47,500 bases of DNA from Zygnema cylindricum (Eukaryota > Streptophyta > Zygnematophyceae > Zygnematales > Zygnemataceae): contig JBBHKE010003195.1 of assembly GCA_037447655.1 (NCBI GenBank), positions 37,501-85,000 on the forward strand. Reading direction: 5' to 3'. Both the position numbers and the translations under genes were made by a program. Positions 31,835 through 41,748 of this stretch are shown here, one piece after another (positions within the stretch are counted from its first letter, which is position 1; every line of letters begins with the position of its first letter). The notes beneath the pieces are model-generated. The model saw only the letters and a program-made list of their open reading frames with translations, ran no database searches and had not been told where the DNA came from.

Positions 31835-32325
31835 CACCGTGAATCGCTATTAGCGTATATGACGCTAATTAGGGTACCTCTTTTTTTTCGGCAAATTCTC
31901 AAATAGAATAAAGTACGCTAAATGTTTTTGCACGTTATTTGAGGTACCCCTCTCAATACGGTTCATAACTGTAATTTAGTGCCCTTTTAAATAGTGTGGT
32001 GTACGGACTGTCAGATCTGTACTATTTCGTACATTTTTTAATTTAAAAGTACAGAAAATATAATAATATATAATTGCGTAAATATTTTCCGGCATACGCA
32101 GATGTCAAAATAACGCGACGGCGTACGATTTGAACAATTTCGTACATTTTCATGTTTTAGTGTGGACATATTATGTGCCGAAAATTTTCACAAAGCAGTT
32201 TACAAATTAGAGTACATGATAAATAAGTATCATGGTGTACCCGAAAAAACACAATTTACCGTGAAGTACGCTAATTGTTTCATTACGCTCTATTTTTTAT
32301 TACGCTAATAGCGATTCACGGTGTA
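31833..32325. mobile_element. MITE (family C) flanked by TA
   Basis: TACACCGTGAATCGCTATTAGCG at the left and CGCTAATAGCGATTCACGGTGTA at the right are perfect inverted ends; TA forms the outermost bases. A second inverted pair inside is TTAGGGTACCTC / GAGGTACCCCTCTC. The 493 bp are non-coding. The termini are those of families A, B and D, but the interior differs. Confidence 0.75.
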
Positions 32326-32461
32326 CAGTAGTATTTCTAGATGTAGACCGCCTCGGAAGTTGAGAATCTTGCCTTTCAGTCGCAACCGTTAAATCCATAA
32401 TCTGACATGTATGTACGAAGAAATATGTTTTTAAGTGTAAAAAAAAACTTTAAAACTACAG

Positions 32462-33080
32462 TACACCGCGAATCGTAATTAGAGTAAATTACTCTAATTC
32501 GGTCGTTCAAAATATTTCGACTCTATGACATCAAATAGAGTAAACGATTCTATTTTTTTCATTATTCTAATTTAGGTAAGGTTTAATTAGCGTGAAAAAT
32601 TGTAATATAGGTTGTTTTAAATAGTGTGGAGTACGGACGATGTTTGACCGTGCAAAATTGTACTTTTTTAAGTAAAGAGGTACAAATAATGATTTAATAG
32701 AATTGCGCTCGCACGTGAAATTGCACTAAACGAAAAATCAATCACATCGAAAAAAAATTCGTTCGCATAACCCTCGTTCGTCGACAGCATCGTCGTCAAT
32801 GTGAAAATTAACCGACATTCAGCGCGACAAATAATATTAACGTCATAATGACGTCAAAACTATACGGACTGATGTAATTTAGTACGTCTACGTAATTTAG
32901 TGTTCAAAATTTCAGCGCGGATAATTATTGCCGACATAACCCAATATAAAGTACTTAAATAAATTAGAGTAAACTTCCTTTGTGAAAAAGTTCTATCACA
33001 TAAATTAGAGTTCATTACTCTAATTGTTTTTTTTTTTTTACTCTAATTTTTTCATTACCCTAATTACGATTTGCGGTGTA
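32462..33080. mobile_element. MITE of family B, longer copy
   Basis: Ends TACACCGCGAATCGTAATTAG and CCTAATTACGATTTGCGGTGTA. Subterminal ATTAGAGTAAA/TTACTCTAATT blocks are inverted. It shares GTGTGGAGTACGGACGA and TGCAAAATTGTACTTTTTT with 9825-10306 in the inverse orientation. 619 bp, no ORF. Confidence 0.65.
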
Positions 33081-33329
33081 CTGTAATAACGATGCATGGT
33101 GTACTATACTGTAACGTTGTGTACAATTTCATATCGCGACCTGTCCAATATCGGCTGATTGAAAACTCGAGTCGTTAGAGCTCTCGACATATCGCTTGGA
33201 GGCGGACAAAAATTATCACAATGCATTTTGTGGGAGGTGGAGGTCTGTACGCAGTATGGACGTAAGTACAAAAGAACAAGGAAGAATGGCTTTTGAAAAA
33301 ATTCAGATAACCAACGTGCCAGGTTATCG

Positions 33330-33570
33330 CGATAGTTATTGACCCGTTGAGCAGAGGTCGCGTCAGTGCGAATCCGTGCGATGGTACCCAGCCGGCCGTT
33401 GGATCGGAACAGTTCGGATGAAATACAGAGGCCGTCTCGATTGAACGGGTAAACGGGTAGTCAGGTAAGCAAAAAACGAAAAAAAATGAAGGTTTTGTAG
33501 TATCTATACTATCCAACATTATTGTACTTTGTACTCTTGGTATCGTGGAATAAAACAAAAAACTTGATAA
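33330..33570. mobile_element. Single-arm foldback remnant, type 1, inverted
   Basis: CCAACATTATTGTACTTTGTACTCTTGGTATCGTGGAA (in parts) is the inverse of the type 1 outer end, preceded by GGAACAGTTCGGATG and a GACCGTTG/CGGTCG-like arm. The second arm is missing. Confidence 0.45.
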
Positions 33571-33589
33571 TTTCAAGTTTCACCTGGAA

Positions 33590-35215
33590 TGTAAGTGACG
33601 TCACGATTAGCGTCAAAAATCCCACCACCAAGTCTTTGACACGGTACTAGCACTATTAATTTCGAAAATCTTATTGAGAGCCGAGAATTGTACTCTATTG
33701 CAAGTTTTAATTATGCACTTTATATGTGTTTCCACAAATATGTCAAATAATTTTGTCAATTTCACACAACATATTTGCTTAATTATGCGCCATACACAAT
33801 TGCAAAGTGTTAATTATGCATTTTATACGTTGTTTCCACAAATAAATCAGATTATTATGTCAATTTCACGCGACTTATACTAATTATTGGCTTTCTAGCA
33901 TTCAATAAATTAAATTGTTATTTAAGTTAGAGACACTCGACCACAATTCAAACAAAACCTAGTCAAACACCAAAATGGAGAAAAACATCCTCGCTTCCTT
34001 TGAAACTAAAATCCAAAACGAACTTCAAAAAGCAAAAAATGGTGAAACTATTAAGTATTACCTAGTGAAAGAAAGCAGAGCCATTAAAAGTTGTTGGAAA
34101 AAATCTGAACAAGTCTATGAAGCTAAAACATCAAACTAATACATGGCAAAGAGGGGAGGTTTGGTGGCTTGTAACACATGTTTCATAGCTGAACAAGAGC
34201 GAAACTTTCCAAAAAACACAAATACGATGTGGAAGTTCTTGAATTGTTTGATTTAAGTAACTCTTGTAAATCATTGGTCACGTTTTTCAAACAGAGTCAT
34301 TTACAAAATCTTTTGAAAAACACTTTAAAACAAGAAAACGCAACGCAATGTAATTCTTTGCTCCGAATGCTTAAGAGTATTTACGAAGAATTCAATAAGA
34401 TAGGATAAGTGGCTTAAGCAATAAAATATTAATTCATTTTGCTTATATCGATAAATCTCATTTTCCCAAACTTATACAACTTTTGGAAAGCTTTAAAGAA
34501 GCGGCCCTAAAGTTGGGAAAATTCAAAGAACCAACTTTACATTTGGTTGTGTTTGAACGATCGTCTATCTATAACCATTGTAAGATATGAAAAACATATT
34601 ACAATAATGGTGAAAAAGAATGCCTTATTGATTCCCCAATCTTACAAAAATTGAAACAACTTTTTACGAAAATTGCAGTATCGAAGTGGGGCCTTCACGA
34701 GTATCATATTGTCGTGGCTCTTTTAGATCCCGGACGAAAATATAGGCTTGAAATATTTGGAGTATCGGTAGTCGGGATTCAAAGCGGGAGGGTCAAAATT
34801 TTAGAACTCGTAAACGACCTCTATGATGACGTCGACTTTCCTAGTCCTTTATGTATCAGTTCCCACAATTTTTTTGGTGAGAACGATGACAAAGACGAGG
34901 TACTTGTTACCTCCAACAAAAGATCGCTTGTTAATGATGAATTGAAACGCAACTTTGTTTTAAAATCAATCAGCGACTAAAGATTGAACTTTAACATACT
35001 CGAATGGTGGGAAAAAAACCTAGTGAAAGATGAAGGATAAACTTATTCTAGCTTGTGTCGCTAGATCCTTTCTAGCTATTTCGGATTGTTACTCTATGTC
35101 CGAGTGTAATTTTTTGGATACCGAGAACACAATCACAAAAAAGAGCGACTTCAATTGTTAATGATATTTTGTGTGTTAAATCTAACCGCGTTCTTTTAAA
35201 TGCATAGTTTTTTGT
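33590..35215 (+). pseudogene. hAT transposase pseudogene, copy B (deleted)
   Basis: Starts MEKNILASFETKIQNE at 33975 and keeps a BED-like CWKK...ACNTC with the Cys pair that copy A has lost. At about 34205 it jumps, after a large internal deletion, to NSCKSLVTFFKQS. It then encodes a damaged middle (LLRMLKSIYEEF), WGLHEYHIVVALLDPGRK (open at 34651-34980) and a C-terminus NILEWWEKN with stops. Opposite orientation to copies A and C; flanking non-coding DNA is shared with both. Confidence 0.82.
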
Positions 35216-36017
35216 TTTGTTATGTTTTTTTTTTTTTTTTTTTTTTTTTTTAGCATTGATTATATTATTATTATTTCTTTGAAATTTTTGTCGTGTTTAT
35301 CTTTTTTTTTAAACCATAAAGCTTATTTTTAAAAGAGTACTACTTATACAAAATTTGGATTTACATATTTTGTGTAATTTTTAAGTTTGATATTGAAAAT
35401 TTGTATGATAGAGTCGAAAATATAACGATGAATTTTTTTGTTGTGTTTTTTCTATTTTATGTTTTATATAACATAAGACTTTTTAATTTTTTTTTGCATA
35501 TAAAATGTGTTTTTTGCTAATTGATTTTCCATGTGAAAAACTAAGATTTTTTTTTTAAGTGTACATAATAAAAACTTTATTTGTTTTGCATGGTTCATAT
35601 CATTGTATGGTAGTCGAAAGAAAAAACGTCCAAAAAATGTAGCGAAATATTTAGATTTGCGATATAATAAACATTAATCTAAGAGTTACACACAAAATTA
35701 GGACAACAACCTCTTGAGAGAGGTAATTGTCGAAGAAAAAAACTATTCGACAAGAGCGATCGCAAAAAGACAAAATCGTAAAAAGAAGAGGTATATGAAC
35801 TGTCTTTCTGCAAAGGGAGATGTACCACTACACAGCTCATCCTTTTTAGTGATAATAATTTGCTACTATTTATAGCCAAAGATCAGAAAATATAGTAACA
35901 ACATTATTTGAAGACGTGTACTACAACGTGCCACATCTCCTTGCATTATTTAGTGTTATTAATTCTAATTTTGCATTAACACTAATAAATCTTAAACGCT
36001 AATAAAAGTGAGCGGTG
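35216..36017. other. 3' flank of hAT copy B with family A MITE remnant
   Basis: Begins with a T30-class poly-T run (35226-35251), then AT-rich DNA homologous (inverted) to 4894-5540. From about 35850 it matches the degenerate family A MITE beside copies A and C (CGTGCCACATCTCCTTGCA, AACACTAATAAAT). No gene. Confidence 0.5.
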
Positions 36018-36440
36018 TTATTTTATACTTATTCGTGTAAAGGATGGTATGGGAAGTCGCGAAAAATAGAGTTTCGGTTAGACTTTTATTTTCGTAAACG
36101 CGTATCGGGTACCGGGTAACAATTATTGGAGCGTGACATAACCCGGCCGGGTGTGGGTGTTCAAATTTTGAAAAAAAAAATTGTCGTCTTCGGGTATCGA
36201 AAATTTTCACTTTTGCAACCTTTTCCGGTCAAAGGTCGCAAAAGTCAAAATTTTACATAACCGAAACTGACAGTTTTTTTTTTCAAAATTTGAGTAATTG
36301 ACGCCCGACCGGGTAATGTCACGCTCCAAAATTGTTAACCGTTAACCGACCGGCGTTTACGAAAACAAAAGTTAACCGAAACTCGATTTCTCGCCACTAA
36401 CCGTACCCGCCCGTTACCGAAAAAAATACAAAATTACTAC
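36018..36440. mobile_element. Foldback element, type 2, second copy
   Basis: Inverted arms meet near 36210-36240 (TTTTGCAACC / GGTCGCAAAA). The arms share GAGTTTCGGTTA/TAACCGAAACTC, GGAGCGTGACATAACCCGG / CCGGGTAATGTCACGCTCC and the outer TACTTATTCG-like ends. Same family as 8655-9095. Confidence 0.7.
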
Positions 36441-36582
36441 GCTGATTGTTATTACCGTTAAACATCTATTACTGTTAATGAAAAATTATAATTAATAACA
36501 CTTTTTAATACAAAGAGACGTGGTGGGTTGTAATCCACGTCTTTAAATAGTAAGGACTATAAATAGTAGCAACTTATTAACA

Positions 36583-37404
36583 CCAATAACTAGTGTTGGG
36601 TATCGAGGAACATTTGCCGATATTCGATATATATCAAATTTCAGGTACCCGATAATCGATATATCACTTCGATATATCGAAAAGCTAAATTCGCGATATA
36701 TCGTCGATATATCATATCGTCGATATATCGAGGCTTTTAAAAAAAAGATTATAACTATTTTTGCTAGTGATGCTAGCACTAATGTTGCTGCAGCTGGTAG
36801 TAAATATCCGGAAGCATTTCAGTCTCATTATACTCTTCACCTCCCATGCTACCTCCAATCCTTTGGGAATCCATGGAGAAAACTAAAAATGTAAACTTTC
36901 TATAATATTAGTTGCTGGAAATGGATAAGTCATAATGGCTACCAATCTGCAGATTGGTAGATGCGTGCAAAAATGCCTGCAGATTGGTAGGTATTCCTGC
37001 TTGAAAGCATGAAAAAAACAGTCTGCAATTTTTTTTTCACATAATACTTTGACTTAATTAGTGTGAGCTTTTCGTATGTGAAATCTCTACATACTAAATA
37101 ATTAATAATATGAATTACGCAATTAATATTGTTTTATCGGTTACATATTGCAGCGTCTACCTTTAAGTCACGGAACGAAAATCACGTCGTATGTGGCGCA
37201 TCAAACAATTTGTCTTCATCGCTAAAATAGCATATTATATAAAATATTAAATTTAAAAAATACTATATATCGCGATATATATCGCGATAATTTTTGTAGG
37301 TCTCGGTACGATATATCGAGGAGTTTGCTCGATCGATATTTGATATATCGAATATCAAAATAATCGCGATATGAAATTACCCAATACCCAACACAACCAA
37401 TAAC
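36583..37404. mobile_element. Non-autonomous hAT-type element rich in CGATATATCG, 8-bp target duplication
   Basis: The element (36591-37396, 806 bp) has ends TAGTGTTGGGTAT and the inverse of TTGTGTTGGGTAT. Perfect 8-bp CCAATAAC copies flank it (36583-36590, 37397-37404). Clusters of CGATATATCG palindromes lie in both subterminal regions, a usual place for transposase-binding repeats. It interrupts the family A MITE beside hAT copy C; the uninterrupted version at 4871-4893 shows the empty site. The interior (36777-37240) has no recognisable gene. Confidence 0.82.
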
Positions 37405-37999
37405 AATGAATGATGTAGTGGTACATCTCCCTTTTCGTGTAACTCTTAGTCTTAATCATTATAATTTTGCGTGTATCTCTTATATTAATGTTTAAACTCG
37501 TATGTTAATGATTTTTCTCTCGCAAATCTAAATTTTTCGCTACATGTTTTGGACGGTTTTTCTTTTGACTATGATACTATGTTATGAATTATGCAAAAAA
37601 GGTAAAGTTTTTATTATGTATGCTTAAAAAAAAATCTTAATTTTTCACATGGAAAAATCAATTAGCAAAAAACACATTGTGATAGGCAAAAAAAGCAAAA
37701 ATGATTTTGTAGTATCAAATATAGAAATAAACAAATAACAACCACGTTCTATTTTCGACTCTATTTTACAAATTCTCAACCTCAAACTTAAAAACTACAC
37801 ATAATCTATAAATCTAAATTTGGTATACATACGACGCTTTGGTAATTTGATAAAGATAAGCATTCCGGTTTAAAAAAAAAAAAAAAATAACACTAGAAAA
37901 ATTGTGAAATACAACAAAAATATCAAAGGAAAATAAAAAAAATATAACTAATACTAAGAAAATAACAATAATTAGAAAAAAAAACAAAAAAAAAAACTA
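37405..37999. other. AT-rich 3' flank of hAT copy C
   Basis: Collinear with 4881-5555 beside copy A, including GTAGTGGTACATCTCCCTTT versus GTAGTGTTGCATCTCCCTTT and AAACTATGCATTTAAAA. No gene. Confidence 0.55.
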
Positions 38000-39120
38000 T
38001 GCATTTAAAAGATTTGGCTTGGATCTAACACACAAAAGATCACTAACAATTGAAGCCGCTAGTGAGCTCCTCTTCTTTGTTATCGTGTTCCCGGCATCCG
38101 AAAAATTGCATTCGGACATGGAGCTAGAAGCCAGAATAGATAGAATAGATCTAGCAACACTGGCTTACATAGGAAATCGTCCATCTTTCGCACGTACATT
38201 TTATTTTTTTTTCCACCATTCAAGTATGTTTAAAGTCCAATCTTTCGTCGTTGGTTAATTTTAAATCAAAAAAAACGTTTCATTTGGTCGTTAACAAGCG
38301 TTTTTTTGTCGATGGTAATAAGAACCTCATTTTCGTCATTGCTCTCATCAAAAAAATTGTGGAAACCGTCTTTGCCTTTGCGATGTTTTTCGTTTTTTTT
38401 GTGATATGCTTAGGACTATCAAAATCAACATTATCACTGAGGTCGTTTGCGAATTCTCCAAGTTTGACCCTTGCGCTTTCAATTTCGATTTTCGATATTT
38501 CAAGCTTTTGTTTTTTTCGGGGATCTAAGAGAGCCGCGACAATATGATACTCATGAAGGCCCAACTTCGGTAGTGCAAATTTCACAAAAAGTTGTTTCAA
38601 TTTTGCAAGTTTGGGGAATCGGCAGGGCATTCTTTTTCACCGTCATTGTAAGATGTTTTTCTTATTTTACAATGGTTATGGAGAGCTGATAGTTCAAATA
38701 AAACCAAATTTAAAGTTGGTCTTTGAATTTTTCCAACTTTAGGGTCGCTTCTTGAAACCTTTCAAAAAAACGTATAAGTCCGGTAAGGTGAGTCTTATCG
38801 ATACTAGCAAAAAGTATCAATTTATATTTTGCTTGAGCGATTGGTCCTATCGCATTGAATGCATCGTCAATACTCTTAAGCATTTGGAGCAAAGAATTCC
38901 ACCACCTTGTGTTTTCTTGTTTTAAAGTGTTTTTCAAAAGATTTTGTAAATTACTCTGTTTGAAAAACGTGACCAATGATTTACATGCGTCAATTAGATC
39001 AAAAAAATCAGGAACTTCCACATTGTATTTGCCTTTTTTGGAAGTTCCGCTCTTATTCAAGATCGTTGTCACAATTGTAGCAATTTTATGCTTTTGTTTG
39101 AATTGTGGTCGAGTTTCTCT
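38000..39120 (-). pseudogene. hAT transposase pseudogene, copy C (N-terminus deleted)
   Basis: Read right to left: KIATIVTTILNKSGTSKKGKYN (short parts), DFFDLIDACKSLVTFFKQ, ENTRWWNSLLQMLKS (39072-38710), GLHEYHIVAALLDPRKK (38630-38280) and a frame-shifted C-terminal dimerisation domain (about 38258-38000). At about 39090 it passes directly into the 5' flank (GAATTGTGGTCGAGTTTC), so the BED finger, intron and first catalytic region found in copy A are deleted. Confidence 0.82.
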
Positions 39121-39475
39121 AACTTAAATAGCAATTCAATTTATTGATTTATTGTTTGAAACATGTGCGTAAGCCAATAATTAGTATTTGTTGTGGGAAA
39201 TTGATGTAATAATTTGATTTTCACTGATTTATTAACTAATAATTACTACATGTCGCATGACATTGACATAATAATATGATATATTTGTGGAAACACGGTA
39301 TAAAATGCATAATTAGCACTTTGCAATAATGTACGACGTATGAATAAGCCAATAGTTACGATTTGTCGCGTTCCCTAAGATTTGCGTAATGAATAGTGTT
39401 ACTACCGTGTCAGATTTGCGACGCTAATCATGATGTCACGTATTTCCACAATACCAAGATAAGAGTACAAAGTAC
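39121..39475. other. 5' flank of hAT copy C
   Basis: Collinear with 7790-8225 beside copy A: AACTTAAATAGCAATTCAAT, ATAATATGATATATTTGTGG, GCAATAATGTACGAC, one TTGTCGCGTTCCC unit, and GACGCTAATCATGATGTCACG. No gene. Confidence 0.55.
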
Positions 39476-39890
39476 AATATGGACAGTACAAATTTTTCAT
39501 TTATTTTGGGTTTTTGGTTAACGTAACCGACTTTTTTTTTTTGGTGAATCAACCGCCTGCAACCGCCCGGCCCCCAAAATTTGGCAACCGAATCCTTTCC
39601 GGATCCGGCTTAGGCGGTCGGTTAACGGTCGCTCACGGTTTCGGTTGACCATTTGCGACCTCTGCTGCCGGTATGCTGAGGTCGCAAAAGTCAAAAAATT
39701 TCATACCCGAAACCGACCGTTTTTTTTTTTTCAAAATCTGAGTAACCGACGCCCGACCGAGTTTTGTCACGCTACAAAATTGTTAACCGTTAACCAACCG
39801 ACGTTAACGAAAAAAAAAATTATCCAAATCTTGATTTTTCGCGACTAACCGTGCCCGCCCGTAACTGAAAAAGTACAAAATTACTCAATG
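39476..39890. mobile_element. Chimeric foldback: type 1 left arm joined to type 2 right arm
   Basis: The left half carries type 1 words (GGTGAATCAACCGCC, TTTGGCAACCGAATCC, GGTTGACCATTTGCGACCTC). The right half carries type 2 words (GAGGTCGCAAAAGTCAAAA, GACGCCCGACCGAG, TGTCACGCTACAAAATTG, GAAAAAGTACAAAATTAC). The switch is at the TTTGCGACC/GGTCGCAAA centre around 39655-39690, the one segment shared by both types. Confidence 0.65.
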
Positions 39891-39904
39891 TACGACGGAA
39901 TAAG

Positions 39905-40172
39905 CCAATAATTACGATTTGTCGCGTTCCCTAAGATTTGCGAAATGAATAGTGTTACTACCGTGTCAGATTTGTGAGGCTTTGTCGCGTTCCCTAAGAT
40001 TTGCGAAATAAATAGTGTACTCGTGTGTCAGATTTGCGACGCTTTGTCGCGTTGCCCAAGATTTTCGAAATGAATAGTGTACTACCGTGTCAGATTTGCG
40101 ACGCTTTGTCGCGTTCCCTTTGATTTGCAAAATAAATAGCTTACTATAGTACCGTGTCAGATTTGCGACGCT
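39905..40172 (+). repeat. Minisatellite of about 62-66 bp, four units
   Basis: Unit: TTGTCGCGTTCCCTAAGATTTGCGAAATGAATAGTG-type followed by TACTACCGTGTCAGATTTGCGACGC (each part shortened). It occurs four times with minor changes. One or two units also occur at 8060-8190 and 39360-39425 beside hAT copies A and C, so the array probably grew from a subterminal hAT repeat. The units are contiguous, not spacer-separated. Confidence 0.75.
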
Positions 40173-40440
40173 TATCATGATGTCACGTACTTCCACGATG
40201 CCAAAGAGTACAAAGTACAAGAATGTTGGATTATAGGGACAGTACAAAATTTTCATTTTTTTTGGTTTTTTGGTTGACCGGACTGTAACCGACCGTTTTT
40301 TTTCCTGGTAGATCAACCGACCGTAACCGCCCGACCCCCAAAATTTGGCAACCAAATCCATTCCGGATCCGGCGCGTGCGGTCGGTTAACGGTCGGTCAC
40401 GGTTTCGGTTGACCATTTGCGACCTCTGCCGGTAAGTCGA
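40173..40440. mobile_element. Single-arm foldback remnant, type 1
   Basis: Outer end CTTCCACGATGCCAAAGAG, then GTTGGATTATAGGGACAGTA, AATTTGGCAACCAAATCCA and TTGACCATTTGCGACCTCTG. It stops at the centre and continues into a CGATAT-rich fragment (40441-40560: ATATTGTTAGCGATAT, ATATATCGATTG). The second arm is missing. Confidence 0.55.
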
Positions 40441-40700
40441 TAACCCATCGCAATATATTGTTAGCGATATTAGCCTAATCGATATACTGGACCAATATAT
40501 CGATTGTAGGTAAGTCAAAAACTCAAAATGTCGATTTTCGCCAAGAGGCACTCGATACACAACAATACGAAACAAGCATGCGCTTATCATTTCCCTCATG
40601 ATCATCATCATGGAAACGCATAGAACTATTTAAGTGCCCAAACGTACTGTAATCTAATCCTCGGTGCAAGTTACAACGCTTTCTTAGCTTCCCGCCAAGC

Positions 40701-40893
40701 TCCACCGTGTATCGCTTTTAGTGTTATCAAATGTTTCGCCACTCAAAACATATTTTCTCCGTGCACCCTTGTCCCATTATTACATGGAGGCCGCCAATCG
40801 GAAGGCGAAAATTGTAGATTTCAATCGCAACCGTCACATCCATAATCCGACCAGCGTGTACGGATAAAACATGTTTTCAGTGGCAAAACAATA
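40701..40893. mobile_element. MITE family D, right end incomplete
   Basis: Starts CACCGTGTATCGCTTTTAG, then CCACTCAAAACATATTTTCT, core GGCCGCCAATCGGAAGGC, and CGGATAAAACATGTTTTCAGT. The terminal CGGTGTA on the right is absent. Confidence 0.55.
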
Positions 40894-41178
40894 TTACATA
40901 GTTGTCCTATTCGTACGGATTTGGACTTTTTTCCGAAAACTACGTAGTATTCGCGAATTTTATATATTTCGTAAAATTCGTTTAAATTTCGTTGTACAGA
41001 AAAATGTACGGGATTTAAAAAAAAGAGACGTTGCACTAATTGCGCGGCATAAGTTTGAATTTGTTTAGAAAAGACCTCTCTGAACAGGAATTTGCCATTG
41101 AAGATGCAATAGAAGCGGCCACTAAAGGTACCATTGGAACCGCCTTCGAAGCTTTCGCGGACCTCACCATAAGCATCC

Positions 41179-41535
41179 ATGCCTAGAACTCGCGGAATAG
41201 AATGGGAGCATGTTAAGGCTCCAGACGGAGGGCTACTTGGAAACAACCGAATATGTATATGTATCTACTGCAACTTTGAATACAATGGTCAAGCAACAAG
41301 GATTAGAAACCACCTTCTTGGGAATGTGAAAAGTGGAGGAATTAGAGCTTGCCATTTATGTCCGGACGAGGTGAAAGAGGAGTTTACTGCATCGGAAACT
41401 GAGACAACAATCGTTGGATATCTCAAATTGGTACAAAATCCATCGTCCTCTGTTAAAAACGTTTTTACCATTGCAAATTCAACTGACCATGAGGAGCGGT
41501 TCGTTGTCGTTATATTTCTTGTCGTTATTATCTGA
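41179..41535 (+). CDS. BED-type zinc-finger protein fragment
   Basis: Starts MPRTRGIEWEHVK. The BED finger is readable: aromatic WEHV, the Cys pair in ICIYCNFEY, a GQATRIRNHLLG helix with the His ligand, then GGIRACHLCPDEVKEEF, which follows BED fingers in many plant hAT-derived proteins. Such domains bind DNA in hAT transposases and domesticated relatives. The open frame runs on to 118 residues, but after about residue 95 it turns into a hydrophobic tail (VVVIFLVVII) that looks like read-through, so a splice site or truncation probably lies before that. No RNase H-fold motif follows within the next kilobase. It is not closely similar to hAT copies A-C. Either the first exon of a gene or a transposon fragment. 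Confidence 0.6.
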   Translation: MPRTRGIEWEHVKAPDGGLLGNNRICICIYCNFEYNGQATRIRNHLLGNVKSGGIRACHLCPDEVKEEFTASETETTIVGYLKLVQNPSSSVKNVFTIANSTDHEERFVVVIFLVVII

Positions 41536-41618
41536 CAAGGCCGAAGCGAACTCCACCGAATAATATTCTTTTTCCGGTTGACAGTACAATCGTATCAAAG
41601 CTTGTATAACGTCATACT

Positions 41619-41642
41619 TTGACTTTGACTTTGACTTTGACC
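41619..41642 (+). repeat. TTTGAC hexamer, four copies
   Basis: Four head-to-tail copies of the hexamer (TACTTTGACTTTGACTTTGAC in part). Each contains TTGAC, the W-box core bound by WRKY factors; whether it acts as one here cannot be judged. Confidence 0.6.
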
Positions 41643-41748
41643 GGGCACTGAGCTTCAATTTTCTGACACTCGTCAGTTACATTGCGTGTCGTGACGTGAC
41701 AAGCCAAGCTGTCAGTCCTGGGCTTGTCTCTTTGTAAATGGAGAGATC

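Larger units (their letters stand above)
31340..32460. mobile_element. MITE family D split by two later insertions
   Basis: The left part (31340-31426: TATCGCTATTAGTGTTAATA, ACTTAAAACATCTTTTATC) and right part (32332-32460: GACCGCCTCGGAAGTTGAG, AACCGTTAAATCCATAATC, GAAGAAATATGTTTTTAAG) together make one family D copy. The interruption is bounded by TATTTTCTAG (31417-31426) and TATTTCTAG (32332-32340), an almost perfect direct repeat. Between them lie the element at 31423-31834 and the one at 31833-32325. Confidence 0.55.

Noticed and set aside
39905-40172. CRISPR-like array
   Set aside because: Units are contiguous and similar over their whole length with no unique spacers, and the sequence is eukaryotic.
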